A DNA stretch of 64,000 nucleotides from Terriglobia bacterium (lineage in GTDB: Bacteria > Acidobacteriota > Terriglobia > Acidiferrales > UBA7541): assembly GCA_020073585.1 (NCBI GenBank), contig JAIQEV010000019.1:1-64000 (forward strand), given 5' to 3'. Under the pieces are notes generated by a model, which saw only the letters and a program-made list of their open reading frames with translations, made no database searches and was not told the DNA's origin. Shown here piece by piece: positions 25,539 through 33,644 of this stretch. The stretch's first letter is position 1; each line of letters opens with the position of its first letter. The position numbers and the translations under genes are program-made.

Positions 25539-26144
25539 GTCCTGGTGTGACCCCTTTGGTTTGGCTACGCAAAGCCTAATTTCGACAGCCAGCGAGTGTT
25601 CAATACGCTGAACACATACAATACACCGCAAATGCCATTCGTGCACCCCCTTCTGCGCCCAGGTGTTCTCTTACTTTGCCGGTCCGCTACTTCCGGCAGA
25701 ATGTGTTGCCCCCTCCGCTCCTCCGTCGAACACAGTTTGCAACGATCATTCCCGGCTTTTCGGTATCCGTATCGCTCCCAGGGCTTCTCCCAAGTTTCGG
25801 AATCCTGCTCGGCATTCCGAGCACGCGAACCGGGATTTCAATTCCGGGGCTGGACTTTCTGCCGACTTACTCTCAGGAAAGTGCCATGAAGTTTCTTTCA
25901 CAGTGCCCAGCATTATTGCCTCTGGAATGCGTTCATGACAGGGCTCCGATGCACGGGCCAATCAATTGGCCGCTGGTCGGAATCCAAACCGCAGAGCTCC
26001 CCATACAGCCTTCTTTTGAGCGAGTTGCTCGGTTTACGAACCAGATTCTCGATTCGCTCAAGCTCCCTGTGTCTCTTACGCGTAAATAAGATTCAGAGGC
26101 CCGCCGGATCGCCTGGGGTCCCAACTCTCACACTCGGAGGAAAC
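25539..26144. other. ~600-bp intergenic region between aceE and the 26-28 kb cassette
   Basis: Base composition falls toward 50% GC. Apart from the aceE operator-like palindrome at its left end, I see no gene, RNA or repeat. Open frames across it have no recognisable protein character. The promoter of the plus-strand cassette should lie in its right part. Confidence 0.6.
25596..25615. promoter_or_regulatory. Operator-like palindrome upstream of aceE
   Basis: GTGTTCAATACGCTGAACAC has perfect 7-bp arms around a 6-bp centre, 58-77 bp upstream of the aceE ATG. A TTGAAC inside it is a possible -35 on the aceE strand, though no good -10 is visible. The layout suits a dimeric repressor or activator of pyruvate dehydrogenase; it does not look like the E. 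coli PdhR box. Confidence 0.6.
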
Positions 26145-26324
26145 ATGCCTTTCGGAAGGAAACTATTTGTGCTCGCGCTCTTGCTCGCATTGGCCGCAAC
26201 ACTCGCGCTTCCCATTGCCTTACAACCACTTGCAACCTATGAGCAGCCGGTTCTACAAAGCGATGGCGGCCTTCCGCCCCCGCCGTCACCCTGGGCGCTT
26301 CCGTCATCCACACAAGCCTCGTAG
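26145..26324 (+). CDS. Small secreted/membrane peptide (59 aa)
   Basis: An ATG with a textbook GGAGG site four bases upstream opens a 59-codon gene. The product has a basic start (MPFGRK), a hydrophobic segment (~7-25, Leu/Ala-rich) and a short Pro/Ser-rich tail ('GGLPPPPSPWALPSS'). It looks like an exported peptide or a single-pass membrane peptide. A strong stem-loop (26348-26376) follows, then a 7-TM gene. No family is known to me; its position first in the cassette suggests a signalling or partner role, which is inference. Confidence 0.68.
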   Translation: MPFGRKLFVLALLLALAATLALPIALQPLATYEQPVLQSDGGLPPPPSPWALPSSTQAS

Positions 26325-26347
26325 CACACGAGGGTTGCAAACCGACC

Positions 26348-26376
26348 GGAGGGAAGGTTTCTTGGACCTTCCCTCC
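26348..26376 (+). terminator. 10-bp perfect stem-loop after the 59-aa gene
   Basis: GGAGGGAAGG pairs fully with CCTTCCCTCC around a nine-base loop. There is no T tract after it, so it may attenuate or stabilise RNA between the peptide gene and the membrane-protein genes rather than terminate outright. Confidence 0.5.
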
Positions 26377-26408
26377 CGCGTCCATGTTAGAATTTCTGGC
26401 TGATAATC

Positions 26409-27170
26409 ATGGTCAGCCAGTTAATTCTCTGGACCTGTAACTCTCTCGAAGCCATTCTGCTCCTGCGAGCGGTTCGCGGAAGATTCTTCGCGAAGTACTC
26501 CCTTTTCTACGCGTATCTCCTCTGGGTATTGCTGCGATCGCTCGCTGGGTTTTACATCATGCTCAGGCATCCGGGGCTGTACCCCACTTTTTATTGGGAT
26601 ACACAATTCTTCGATGGATTGCTGGGTTGCGGGATAATTTTCGAGCTTTACAGGCAGGGTCTCGTCCACTACCCAGGCGCCGCGCGCATGACACGCAATG
26701 TTCTGGCTTTTATTTTTGCCATGGTCATCTCGAAAGTCCTGGCCAATGTGATGTCGGGCCCGGTCCGGTCACCCGCACCAATAGCCTATGACTTGGAACG
26801 ATCTCTCCGGATGGTGCAGTCCATATTTCTAATCGCGCTATTGGCCCTGTTTTACTACTACGTGATTCCACTGGGCAAGAATCTTCGGGGCATGATGCTG
26901 GGCTACGGTTTCTTCCTGGGCACCAGCGTCGTCAATCTGACGTTTCGCACGCAGTTGGGCTCCGGTTTCCACATGTGGTGGGCCTATATTCAGCCGCTTT
27001 CCTACGTTCTCGTTTTGGCCATCTGGTGCCCCGCCTTATGGTCGTATGAGCCGATGCCCTTGCCCGATCCCAAATCGAAGCTCGAATACGATTATCAAGT
27101 GCTTTCACTCGAAACGAAAAAGCACCTGGTCCAAATCCGCAGTTATCTCTCGAAGGCGGCGCTTCCATGA
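26409..27170 (+). CDS. Acidobacterial-type 7-TM hypothetical membrane protein
   Basis: 253 residues with about seven hydrophobic segments and a cytoplasmic-looking tail. Recognisable features are 'LLLRAVRGRFFAKYSLFYAYL', 'PTFYWDTQFF', 'CGIIFELYRQGL' and a C-terminal 'LPDPKSKLEYDYQVLS' helix. I know this pattern as a recurrent uncharacterised family in Acidobacteriota. No catalytic motif is evident. The ATG has no clear ribosome site. It overlaps the next gene by 4 bp, so the two are translationally coupled. Confidence 0.82.
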   Translation: MVSQLILWTCNSLEAILLLRAVRGRFFAKYSLFYAYLLWVLLRSLAGFYIMLRHPGLYPTFYWDTQFFDGLLGCGIIFELYRQGLVHYPGAARMTRNVLAFIFAMVISKVLANVMSGPVRSPAPIAYDLERSLRMVQSIFLIALLALFYYYVIPLGKNLRGMMLGYGFFLGTSVVNLTFRTQLGSGFHMWWAYIQPLSYVLVLAIWCPALWSYEPMPLPDPKSKLEYDYQVLSLETKKHLVQIRSYLSKAALP

Positions 27171-27730
27171 ATTGGCCCGCCATTCTCGTCATTTTTTTCG
27201 GCTTCCTGTCCATCGTATGGATTGGTGCTTCGCTGCTGCGCGGGGGGACCCACTCGGGGAGCACGCGGAACCGGCCGGAAGAACAGACGGCAGTATCCGC
27301 CTTGCGCGCCGAACCGTGCCCCCCTGATGTGGTTGCGCGGGTCTTCGAACGGGGAGACTCGGACTTTATCTCGGGGCAGCACTCTCCTGAGGCTGAGCAG
27401 TTGTTTCGCCGCGAACGGAAGAGACTCGCCTATCTGTGGCTGCGCCACACCCGCCACCAACTCGCCAGCGTCAGACGATTTCATGCCGGGATGGCCCGCA
27501 AAAGCGCGAACCTCAACCCTGCAGTGGAAATCAGGATTGTTTTCGATTGCGCGCTCGTTTCCGGAATGTGCTGGCTGCTGGCCGCCGCCATCTATTTCTT
27601 CGGTCCCGTTCACGCGCGGGGGATGGCTCGCTATACGAGCGAATTGTCCGTGCGACTATGGAGCTTGGCCGGGAAATCCGCGGAGATTCCGCAATCGCCG
27701 CCGGCAGATTTCGCGCGGAGCGGCGGCTAA
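27167..27730 (+). CDS. Hypothetical membrane protein (187 aa)
   Basis: An N-terminal hydrophobic helix (residues ~5-24, 'ILVIFFGFLSIVWIGASLL'), a soluble basic middle part ('EAEQLFRRERKRLAYLWLRHTRHQLASVRRF'), and a second hydrophobic helix (~128-148). It overlaps the 7-TM gene by 4 bp and the next gene starts right after its stop codon, so it belongs to a tight operon. Function unknown. Confidence 0.75.
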   Translation: MNWPAILVIFFGFLSIVWIGASLLRGGTHSGSTRNRPEEQTAVSALRAEPCPPDVVARVFERGDSDFISGQHSPEAEQLFRRERKRLAYLWLRHTRHQLASVRRFHAGMARKSANLNPAVEIRIVFDCALVSGMCWLLAAAIYFFGPVHARGMARYTSELSVRLWSLAGKSAEIPQSPPADFARSGG

Positions 27731-28189
27731 ATGGAAACCAGGATCACACCAATGGCGGTGGAAACCGCGCGCGAGGATCTGCAGAACCGTACTCTGGCAA
27801 AACTCAAGGGGAATTTTGCCCGGCTGATCTATCTCGCCTCGACCCGCGATTACACCACGGGGCGCTATCAGCATGACGGACTGGCGAATGAATTCTCGCC
27901 AGACGCCGCCGCCGCGGCCCTGACGGCCTGCCACCAGGAAATCTTCCAGAGCCTGGCGACGAGTTCCCTCGAGGACTTAGTGGAAGACCTGGAAGTCTAT
28001 GCCCGCTGCAATCAGATAGAAATGAGCGAACTCATCGGCACTTGGGAGAAGCTCCAGCCCTACCGGATCACGCCGCCCATGAATTGCGGTCCCCTGACGG
28101 CGGAGCTCTTTACGTCGAATGTCACTGTCGCCTTGGCAATCTTGCGTTCCCGCCTTCTTCCCCGTGAACGGCATCCACAAGACGCATAG
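27731..28189 (+). CDS. Hypothetical soluble protein (152 aa)
   Basis: Starts directly after the stop codon of the previous gene. A helical soluble protein without membrane segments: 'LAKLKGNFARLIYLASTRDYTTGRYQHDGLA' is the most distinctive part. Its last 68 bp overlap the 3' end of the convergent XRE regulator gene. No function assignable; last gene of the plus-strand cassette. Confidence 0.75.
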   Translation: METRITPMAVETAREDLQNRTLAKLKGNFARLIYLASTRDYTTGRYQHDGLANEFSPDAAAAALTACHQEIFQSLATSSLEDLVEDLEVYARCNQIEMSELIGTWEKLQPYRITPPMNCGPLTAELFTSNVTVALAILRSRLLPRERHPQDA

Positions 28190-28940
28190 CCACCCCGGTT
28201 ACCTGTCCCACGATCTCCGCTTCGGTCCCATACGCGTATTTTTTCACGCTGCAAGGCGATAGCGGGTGAGGGAGCACCAGGAGTTCGTTGCGATTCAGTT
28301 CGCACCAGCCGCACGCATAGCCGTCGCGAAGTTCGACAAAATAGATCGGCCGGTCATATTCCGTCCGCCATTTGCCCGGCTGGATTTTTCTGACTCCCTC
28401 GTCAATCTGAACGAACGAGCCGGGGCGCAGCAGCGGATGGAGGGTAAAATCCTGCAGGCCGATGTACCCGTAGTGCTGGTGCCGCAAGTCCAGGTGCTGG
28501 ATCAGGGAGATCGGAATCTCTCCCCACACCTCCACCATTCGGGACAGCAGGTTTGTGGTGCTGACGCTGAATCCCGGGTCGAAGCGGACGGGAAAAGTTA
28601 CGGTTCGTTCCGGGTCGTGGATTTCAATCGTCGCGCGGGAAGTGTCCCGCGGCGGCATCGCCAGGCGATGTTTCTCGATCTTTTCCAGGTCAATCCCGAA
28701 GAGCAAAAGCAGGTCGGTGAACTTGATCCTGTAAATCACGCTGAGACTGAATAGCTTGAAGATGCTGGGTATGGAGTCGGTGTTTTCGAGCTGGGTGAGC
28801 CACGCATTCGAAATATAATACTCCGGATTGCCCTCGGCCTCGGCGATCTTTTGGCTTTGATCGGCGACTTCGCGCGTGGTGATTCCGATCCGCGAACGTA
28901 ATTCCCGTAGCCGGCCCGCAACGCTCAAGCGAATTCCCAT
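28122..28940 (-). CDS. XRE-family regulator with degenerate S24/LexA-like domain
   Basis: 272 residues. The N-terminal ~80 residues are an XRE helix-turn-helix ('RLRELRSRIGITTREVADQSQ', 'ISNAWLTQLENTDSIPSIFKLFSLS'). The C-terminal ~110 residues follow the S24 peptidase layout: 'HPLLRPGSFVQID', 'RPIYFVELRDGYACGWCEL', 'EAEIVGQVTGVAMRLV'. The position of the catalytic Ser in the 'GDSM' motif holds Phe, so self-cleavage is unlikely. It is convergent with, and overlaps, the membrane-protein cassette and may regulate it. A -10 TATGAT ends six bases from the ATG, which suggests a leaderless mRNA. Confidence 0.82.
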   Translation of the reverse strand: MGIRLSVAGRLRELRSRIGITTREVADQSQKIAEAEGNPEYYISNAWLTQLENTDSIPSIFKLFSLSVIYRIKFTDLLLLFGIDLEKIEKHRLAMPPRDTSRATIEIHDPERTVTFPVRFDPGFSVSTTNLLSRMVEVWGEIPISLIQHLDLRHQHYGYIGLQDFTLHPLLRPGSFVQIDEGVRKIQPGKWRTEYDRPIYFVELRDGYACGWCELNRNELLVLPHPLSPCSVKKYAYGTEAEIVGQVTGVAMRLVDAVHGEEGGNARLPRRQ

Positions 28941-28945
28941 GAAAA

Positions 28946-28975
28946 ATCATACCCCAGGCCATCGGTTCTGGTCTA
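28946..28975 (-). promoter_or_regulatory. Sigma-70-like promoter of the XRE gene, probably leaderless
   Basis: On the minus strand TAGACC (28975-28970), an 18-base spacer and TATGAT (28951-28946) precede the ATG at 28940. Transcription would begin at or within one or two bases of the start codon. Confidence 0.5.
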
Positions 28976-29109
28976 TAAAACGAATGTTTCATCCGAAATG
29001 GATAAAAATGGCGGGAAAGACGCGCGAACGCCGTTACATGCGCCTGCCGTACTGCGGCACGCTCAGGACTATTTGGCGCGCCAACGCTGACGGCTTGTCT
29101 TGACCCCGC

Positions 29110-29349
29110 TCAATCGGACAGCACGCGCTTTTTTCTTAGCGCAACAAACGTTTCAGCAAGAATGAGGAGCAGTGCCCCGGGAATCCGGCAGCGCTGGGAC
29201 GGGTCCCGAACGTTGTCCAGAGTGACGCTATCGTCGTCAGGAAGGCTGCGTATGGTGAACATCGGATCGTTACCGAGATAAATGGTCGCGGTGGAACTCT
29301 TGGCTGGAGCTTCCCTGTCTCTTGGTTCCGTAGAGTGACTACTTGACAT
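29110..29349 (-). CDS. Small hypothetical protein (79 aa)
   Basis: The ATG at 29349 follows GAGGAGGAGGA, a good ribosome site. The product begins MSSSHSTEPRD and has 'ATIYLGNDPMFTIRSLPDDDSVTLDNV' in the middle and a hydrophobic C-terminal helix ('ALLLILAETFVALRKKR'). A longer frame starting at 29463 has no such site. No family recognised. Confidence 0.55.
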   Translation of the reverse strand: MSSSHSTEPRDREAPAKSSTATIYLGNDPMFTIRSLPDDDSVTLDNVRDPSQRCRIPGALLLILAETFVALRKKRVLSD

Positions 29350-29768
29350 GCAACGATGTCCTCCTCCTCGGGTAAGAACAGAACGCGATTGAATGGAACT
29401 CTTCGGACAGGTCTCTTCCGGGCGTTGTCCGACGGCCATGCCCCGCGTATGGTTATTTTCCACGCAATTTTGGCAGGTCCGCGTTTTTTAGCATTCCGCT
29501 TGCAATTGCAACCAGGAACGCCCAGAAGAACCCCGCGGACTTGCTTCGACGGGCGTGTCAGCGACTTTGCGACCAGCGGCCAGGGAATTTAGTGAGCTTT
29601 TGCATCCGCGTTGGACGGTTTGTTGATCCAGACCTCGGTTGCGACCGCTGCTGGCTGGGGTCCTGGCGGACCAAGCGCTCAGGGTGAACGCGATAGGCGG
29701 CAGCGAGAACGGCCAGGAGACCACTTCCTTCGGGCAAGAGCCCGGCGCTTCCAATGGCGCGGGAATCG
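29350..29768. other. ~420-bp intergenic region
   Basis: No gene supported. One feature stands out: a perfect 12-bp palindrome TTGCAATTGCAA at 29500-29511, about 150 bp upstream of the 79-aa gene start. Frames across the right half are shadows of the neighbouring dehydrogenase gene. Confidence 0.55.
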
Positions 29769-30530
29769 CTACAGGGAGCGGCCGCCGTCCACGGCCAGGA
29801 CCTGGCCGGTCATGAAGGTGGCGTGCACCAGGAAGAGCACTCCCGCGACGATGTCCTCGGGGGTGCCGGTGCGGCCCAGGGGGGCTTGGCGGATGTAGTC
29901 GGCTTCCCACTCCGGGGGATCGCCTGGCATGGAGATGGTGCCGGGGGCGATGGCGTTCACGCGGACTTCCGGGGCCAGGGCGCGGGCCAGGCAGCGCGTG
30001 AGCATGATCACCCCGGCTTTGGAGACACTGTAGGGAATGTAGTTCGGCCAGGGCAGCAGGCCGCCCACGGAGGCAAAATTGACGATCACCCCGCGGCGCG
30101 CTTTCAGCAGCGGGGCGGCGGCCTGGGCGCAAAAGAACTGCGCCTTGAGGTTGGTGTCCAGCGCGGTGTCCCAGTGCTCTTCGGTGACGGTGGCGATGCT
30201 GGCGGGAAAGAAGACAGCGGCGTTGTTGACCAGAATGTCCAGGCCGCCGAAGTGCCGCGCGGCTTGCTCGAAGAGGCCGCGGATTTCGGCGGGGTGGCGC
30301 AGGTCGGCGGAGAGAGGCAGCGCGCGGCGGCCCAGGGCCTCGATTTCCGCGGCGGCTTCGCGCGCGGCGGCATCCGCGCCGCGGTAGTGCAGGACCACGT
30401 CGGCGCCCTCGCGCGCCAGGCGCAGGGCGATGGCGCGGCCCAGGCGGCGGCCCGCTCCGGTGACCAGAGCCACGCGGCCCGCGAGCGACTCTTCCTTCTT
30501 GGGGAGGCCGGCTGGCATGTCCATTTGCAT
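29769..30530 (-). CDS. SDR-family oxidoreductase (pteridine reductase/FabG-like)
   Basis: About 253 residues from the ATG at 30530; a GTG at 30545 is in frame too. Classical SDR: 'ALVTGAGRRLGRAIA' (TGxxxGxG; the Arg pair favours NADPH), 'DILVNNAAVF', the catalytic 'YSVSKAG' and 'RVNAIAPGTI'. The 'VVLHYRGADAAA' stretch resembles pteridine reductases. The substrate is not known. It is divergent from bshB1 with two 17-bp palindromes in between. Confidence 0.9.
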   Translation of the reverse strand: MQMDMPAGLPKKEESLAGRVALVTGAGRRLGRAIALRLAREGADVVLHYRGADAAAREAAAEIEALGRRALPLSADLRHPAEIRGLFEQAARHFGGLDILVNNAAVFFPASIATVTEEHWDTALDTNLKAQFFCAQAAAPLLKARRGVIVNFASVGGLLPWPNYIPYSVSKAGVIMLTRCLARALAPEVRVNAIAPGTISMPGDPPEWEADYIRQAPLGRTGTPEDIVAGVLFLVHATFMTGQVLAVDGGRSL

Positions 30531-30595
30531 AGGAAACGTTACCACACCCGCCAGAAAGACGGGCTCGACATGTCGCGCCCCTGCGGGTGGCTTAT

Positions 30596-30612
30596 TGACC
30601 GCTTTGCGGTCA
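30596..30612. repeat. Dispersed 17-bp palindrome, copy 2
   Basis: TGACCGCTTTGCGGTCA, between the SDR gene and bshB1. Same arms as the copies at 3156, 30623 and 62986. Confidence 0.8.
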
Positions 30613-30622
30613 TGCTTACGGC

Positions 30623-30639
30623 TGACCGCTTCGCGGTCA
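30623..30639. repeat. Dispersed 17-bp palindrome, copy 3
   Basis: TGACCGCTTCGCGGTCA, 10 bp after copy 2. It overlaps the place where a -35 box would lie for the TAGAAT (30653-30658) found upstream of bshB1. Confidence 0.8.
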
Positions 30640-30679
30640 CACCTACAGTTGTTAGAATCGGGCCTGCGAGGGAGGAACG

Positions 30680-31396
30680 ATGAAACTCGATCTGCTGGCG
30701 ATTGCCGCGCATCCCGACGACGTGGAGCTGACCTGCGGGGGAACGCTGTTGAAGATGGCGCGGCGCGGCTACAAGACCGGAATCCTGGACCTGACCGCGG
30801 GGGAGATGGGTACGCGGGGCACGCCGGAGACGCGCGCCAAGGAGGCGGCCAAAGCGGGCAAGTTGCTCGGCGCGAAGTGGCGCGGCACGCTGGGCGTGCC
30901 GGATTCCGACGTGCAGCCCAGCCGGGAGAACAAGCTGCGCCTGGCGCAGCAGATCCGCATGCTGCAGCCGCATACCGTGATCCTTCCCTATTGGGAGGCC
31001 CGGCACCCCGACCACTACCATGCCTCCACGCTGGGCTACGAGGCCTGCTTTCTCGCCGGGCTGAAGCAGCTGCCCATCGACGGCGAACCCTTTCGCCCGT
31101 TCAAGATTCTCTACGCCACGGCGTACGCCACCATCCGGCCCGCGTTTGTCGTGGACATCACCGCGGAGTACGAGCAGCGGCGGCGGGCGATCCTGGCGTT
31201 CGCCTCGCAGTTCCGTCCCGGGAAGCGCGCGGCGAAGAGCAGCGTGCACCTGGCGATCGACCGCCTGGAAGAGCAGATGAACCAACTGGCGCGGCACTAC
31301 GGGCAGATGATCGGGGTGCAATACGGGGAGGCCTTCCTGACCAAGGAACCGCTGCAGGTGGAGGACGTGGTGAGGATGCCGGTGCGCTCGATCTGA
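30680..31396 (+). CDS. bshB1: Bacillithiol biosynthesis N-acetylglucosaminyl-malate deacetylase BshB1
   Basis: 238 residues, preceded by a strong GGGAGG site. PIG-L/LmbE fold: the zinc motif 'AAHPDDVEL' near the N-terminus, 'GTRGTPETRAKEA', and 'YWEARHPDHYHAS' with the later zinc histidine. It deacetylates GlcNAc-malate on the way to bacillithiol, a low-molecular-weight thiol. bshA and bshC are not in the window. The C-terminal 'QYGEAFLTKEPL' is typical of BshB1. Confidence 0.93.
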   Translation: MKLDLLAIAAHPDDVELTCGGTLLKMARRGYKTGILDLTAGEMGTRGTPETRAKEAAKAGKLLGAKWRGTLGVPDSDVQPSRENKLRLAQQIRMLQPHTVILPYWEARHPDHYHASTLGYEACFLAGLKQLPIDGEPFRPFKILYATAYATIRPAFVVDITAEYEQRRRAILAFASQFRPGKRAAKSSVHLAIDRLEEQMNQLARHYGQMIGVQYGEAFLTKEPLQVEDVVRMPVRSI

Positions 31397-31407
31397 ACTG
31401 CGGCGGG

Positions 31408-31629
31408 TTAGGAGTCTTCGTCTTCCTGGGCGGGGGTAAAACCGTGCAGCATCTGGCCGTCGCTCTTGCGCTCGACCTTCACGCGGATGAGGGCCTCCTG
31501 CTCGGCCCCGCTCTTGCGCAGCACGGCGACGGTGCTGAGGGCCTCGGAATAGACGCGGGTGACGAGGTAGATTTCGCCCGTTCCGTCCTTCTTCCACAAC
31601 TGGCCAAGTTGAATTTTGCGGACGCTCAT
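31408..31629 (-). CDS. Small conserved hypothetical protein (73 aa)
   Basis: A compact beta-rich protein: 'RKIQLGQLWKKDGTGEIYLVTRVYSEAL', then 'EALIRVKVERKSDGQMLHGF' and an acidic tail. The layout suggests an SH3-like or DUF-type small barrel. Convergent with bshB1, 11 bp apart. Function unknown. Confidence 0.7.
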   Translation of the reverse strand: MSVRKIQLGQLWKKDGTGEIYLVTRVYSEALSTVAVLRKSGAEQEALIRVKVERKSDGQMLHGFTPAQEDEDS

Positions 31630-31804
31630 GGGGTGGATAGATACTCTAGATGCAGGGCCTTAGGCGCGTCAACCTAAACCCCATCCTTTTTGGACACAAC
31701 GCGGGCGGGAAACCTTCCGGGCCGCGCGTACATCTTACGCAGCGGAGGGCCGCACTGGCCCGGGCCGACCCCGCAGGGGGTGTATACTTTCGTCAGAGGG
31801 CGCC

Positions 31805-32929
31805 ATGAAACAACTACTGCGGCATATCACGGGTTTGCTGCTGGCCACCGCGCTATGCGCCGGATCGGCGCTCGCCGCTCCCCAGAGCCAGCCGCCCCAG
31901 GACCAGGGCCAAACGCCAGCGCCGCCGCAACAGCCGGCAACCCCGCCGAAAACACCCCCCGAACAGCCCGTGCCCCAGCAGGCGCAGGTCTCCCCGAAAA
32001 ACTCGAAAGAGGACGTGGAGGCGATCGGGAACCGCAACGTGGGGAAAGGCGTCAATTTCTATTCCCTGGAAAAAGAGATCGCGCTAGGCAAGCAACTGGC
32101 CCAGGAGGTCGAGCGCAGTTCGAAGATGATCGACGACCCGGTGGTCTCGGAGTATGTGGACCGCGTGGGGCAGAACCTGGTGCGCAATTCGGACGCGCGC
32201 GTGCCCTTCACCATCAAGGTCATCGATTCCGACGAGGTCAACGCCTTCGCGCTGCCCGGCGGCTTTTTCTACGTGAACAGCGGCCTGATCCTGCGCGCGC
32301 AGGAAGAGTCCGAACTGGCGGGCGTGATGGCCCACGAAATCTCGCACGTAACCGCGCGCCACGGCACCAAGCAGGCCACCAAGGGCGAAATCCTGCAACT
32401 GGCCACGATCCCGCTGATCCTGCTGGGCCCCGGGGGCTGGGCGGGCTACGGAATCTACCAGGGGCTGAACCTGGCCATCCCGCTGACGTACCTGAAATTT
32501 TCGCGCGACGCGGAGCGCGAAGCCGATTTTCTCGGGCTGCAGTACATGTACAAGGCGGGTTACGACCCCAACGCCTATGTGACCTTCTTTGAGCGCATCC
32601 AGGCCGACGAGCGGCGCCGTGCGGGCACCATCCCCAAGGTATTTTCCTCGCACCCGCCAACCCCCGAGCGCATCGCCATGGCGCAAAAAGAGATCGCGCG
32701 GATTCTGCCGGCGCGCCAGGAATACATTGTCACCACCTCCGAATTCGACCAGGTGAAGGCCCGCCTGCGCAATATCATGTTCAGCCGCAAGACCAAGGAA
32801 AACGAGCCGGGCAAGCCTACTCTGCGCACCCGCACCGAGCAGGAAAAGAACAAGAAGCCGCAGACCACCGGCACGGATCCGGCCGATGACGGGCGGCCCA
32901 CACTCAAGCGCCGGCCGGACTCCCCCTGA
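31805..32929 (+). CDS. Exported M48-family zinc metalloprotease (BepA/YfgC-like)
   Basis: 374 residues: signal peptide (1-24, 'SALAAPQ'), a Pro/Gln-rich linker (~25-65), then an M48 domain with the zinc motif 'MAHEISHVTARHG' and the third ligand in 'READFLGLQYMYKAGY', and a charged C-terminal tail of ~60 residues. BepA/LoiP-type proteases act in the periplasm on outer-membrane protein quality control. No TPR domain follows, unlike BepA. A TATACT at 31783-31788 may be its -10. A clear terminator follows. Confidence 0.92.
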   Translation: MKQLLRHITGLLLATALCAGSALAAPQSQPPQDQGQTPAPPQQPATPPKTPPEQPVPQQAQVSPKNSKEDVEAIGNRNVGKGVNFYSLEKEIALGKQLAQEVERSSKMIDDPVVSEYVDRVGQNLVRNSDARVPFTIKVIDSDEVNAFALPGGFFYVNSGLILRAQEESELAGVMAHEISHVTARHGTKQATKGEILQLATIPLILLGPGGWAGYGIYQGLNLAIPLTYLKFSRDAEREADFLGLQYMYKAGYDPNAYVTFFERIQADERRRAGTIPKVFSSHPPTPERIAMAQKEIARILPARQEYIVTTSEFDQVKARLRNIMFSRKTKENEPGKPTLRTRTEQEKNKKPQTTGTDPADDGRPTLKRRPDSP

Positions 32930-32960
32930 TCCGCCTGTCAGAACAGCTTCTTTGCAACAG

Positions 32961-32996
32961 AAAAAGGGCGGCCTTTGCGGGCCGCCCTTTTTCTTT
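32961..32996 (+). terminator. Rho-independent terminator after the M48 protease gene
   Basis: GGGCGGCC and GGCCGCCC pair across a six-base loop, extended by five A-T pairs (A tract 32961-32965, T tract 32988-32992) and followed by CTTTTC. It is 32 bases after the stop codon; the A/T symmetry could also serve the minus strand. Confidence 0.88.
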
Positions 32997-33062
32997 TCTC
33001 CGGAAGCACGGAACGCTGGCCTGCTGTGGCTTGCGCCTGGGGGAGATTCCGCGGGAAGCGTT

Positions 33063-33530
33063 TCAGTGCAGGGAGTGCTGGCCGCAAGGGACCTCTTCCT
33101 CGGGGAGGAAGAGGCGCGGCTCTTTCGCGCTACCTGTGGTGGGCAGCAGGTCTGTCAACACATGGTCCACGGTGGCGACCGCATCGTCGTAGTGGCGGAG
33201 GCGCGCCTCGCGGTCTTCCAACAGTACGCAATGCCCCAGCGCCGTGAGGGCGCCGCGAATATGGTAATTGAGCTCGGCCACGAGAATGGCTCGTTCTTTC
33301 GCCCGGGCGTGGCATTGGCTCTCATAGAGCGCTGACAGATAGACAAAGAGGAGCAGAGATCCGAGGAGGCCCATGGCCAGGTCATCGAGGATGGTCGCAG
33401 CCCGGGAAATACCAAGCCGCGAAAAGACCAGATTCAGCGTATAGCTCGCGAAACAGAGGATCACACCGGCGCTCACGACCGACTTGATATGTGCGAAGGC
33501 CAACCAGGAGGGCAAACTCTTCTTCGGCAT
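33063..33530 (-). CDS. Membrane protein with an isolated histidine-kinase DHp-like helix
   Basis: 155 residues. Two hydrophobic segments (~15-35 and ~48-68) precede a soluble part in which 'AELNYHIRGALTALGHCVLLED' resembles the H-box of acidobacterial DHp domains ('LNHHVRNAL...'), with the second helix 'DDAVATVDHVLTDLLP'. No ATPase domain follows, so it cannot autophosphorylate by itself. It could be a phosphotransfer or dimerisation partner, or a decayed kinase. Confidence 0.62.
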   Translation of the reverse strand: MPKKSLPSWLAFAHIKSVVSAGVILCFASYTLNLVFSRLGISRAATILDDLAMGLLGSLLLFVYLSALYESQCHARAKERAILVAELNYHIRGALTALGHCVLLEDREARLRHYDDAVATVDHVLTDLLPTTGSAKEPRLFLPEEEVPCGQHSLH

Positions 33531-33585
33531 GGGTCTTTCCCGAGGAAACTTTTCAAGTATATAACGAAATGGAAGGGAAAGCCCG

Positions 33586-33611
33586 CGCCGTTTCCCCGGG
33601 GGAAAACGGCG
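33586..33611. terminator. Strong GC stem-loop between the DUF507 gene and the DHp-like gene
   Basis: CGCCGTTTCCCC pairs with GGGGGAAAACGGCG (one-base bulges). On the minus strand it follows the DUF507 gene at 33645-33947 and may end its transcript, though the T run after it is poor. Confidence 0.45.
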
Positions 33612-33644
33612 TCACTTGGAACGGAAGCGTGGCTGGGTTGCGGA

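Noticed and set aside
22905-25550. An 881-codon plus-strand open frame opposite aceE
   Set aside because: Antisense shadow of a full-length pyruvate dehydrogenase E1 gene.
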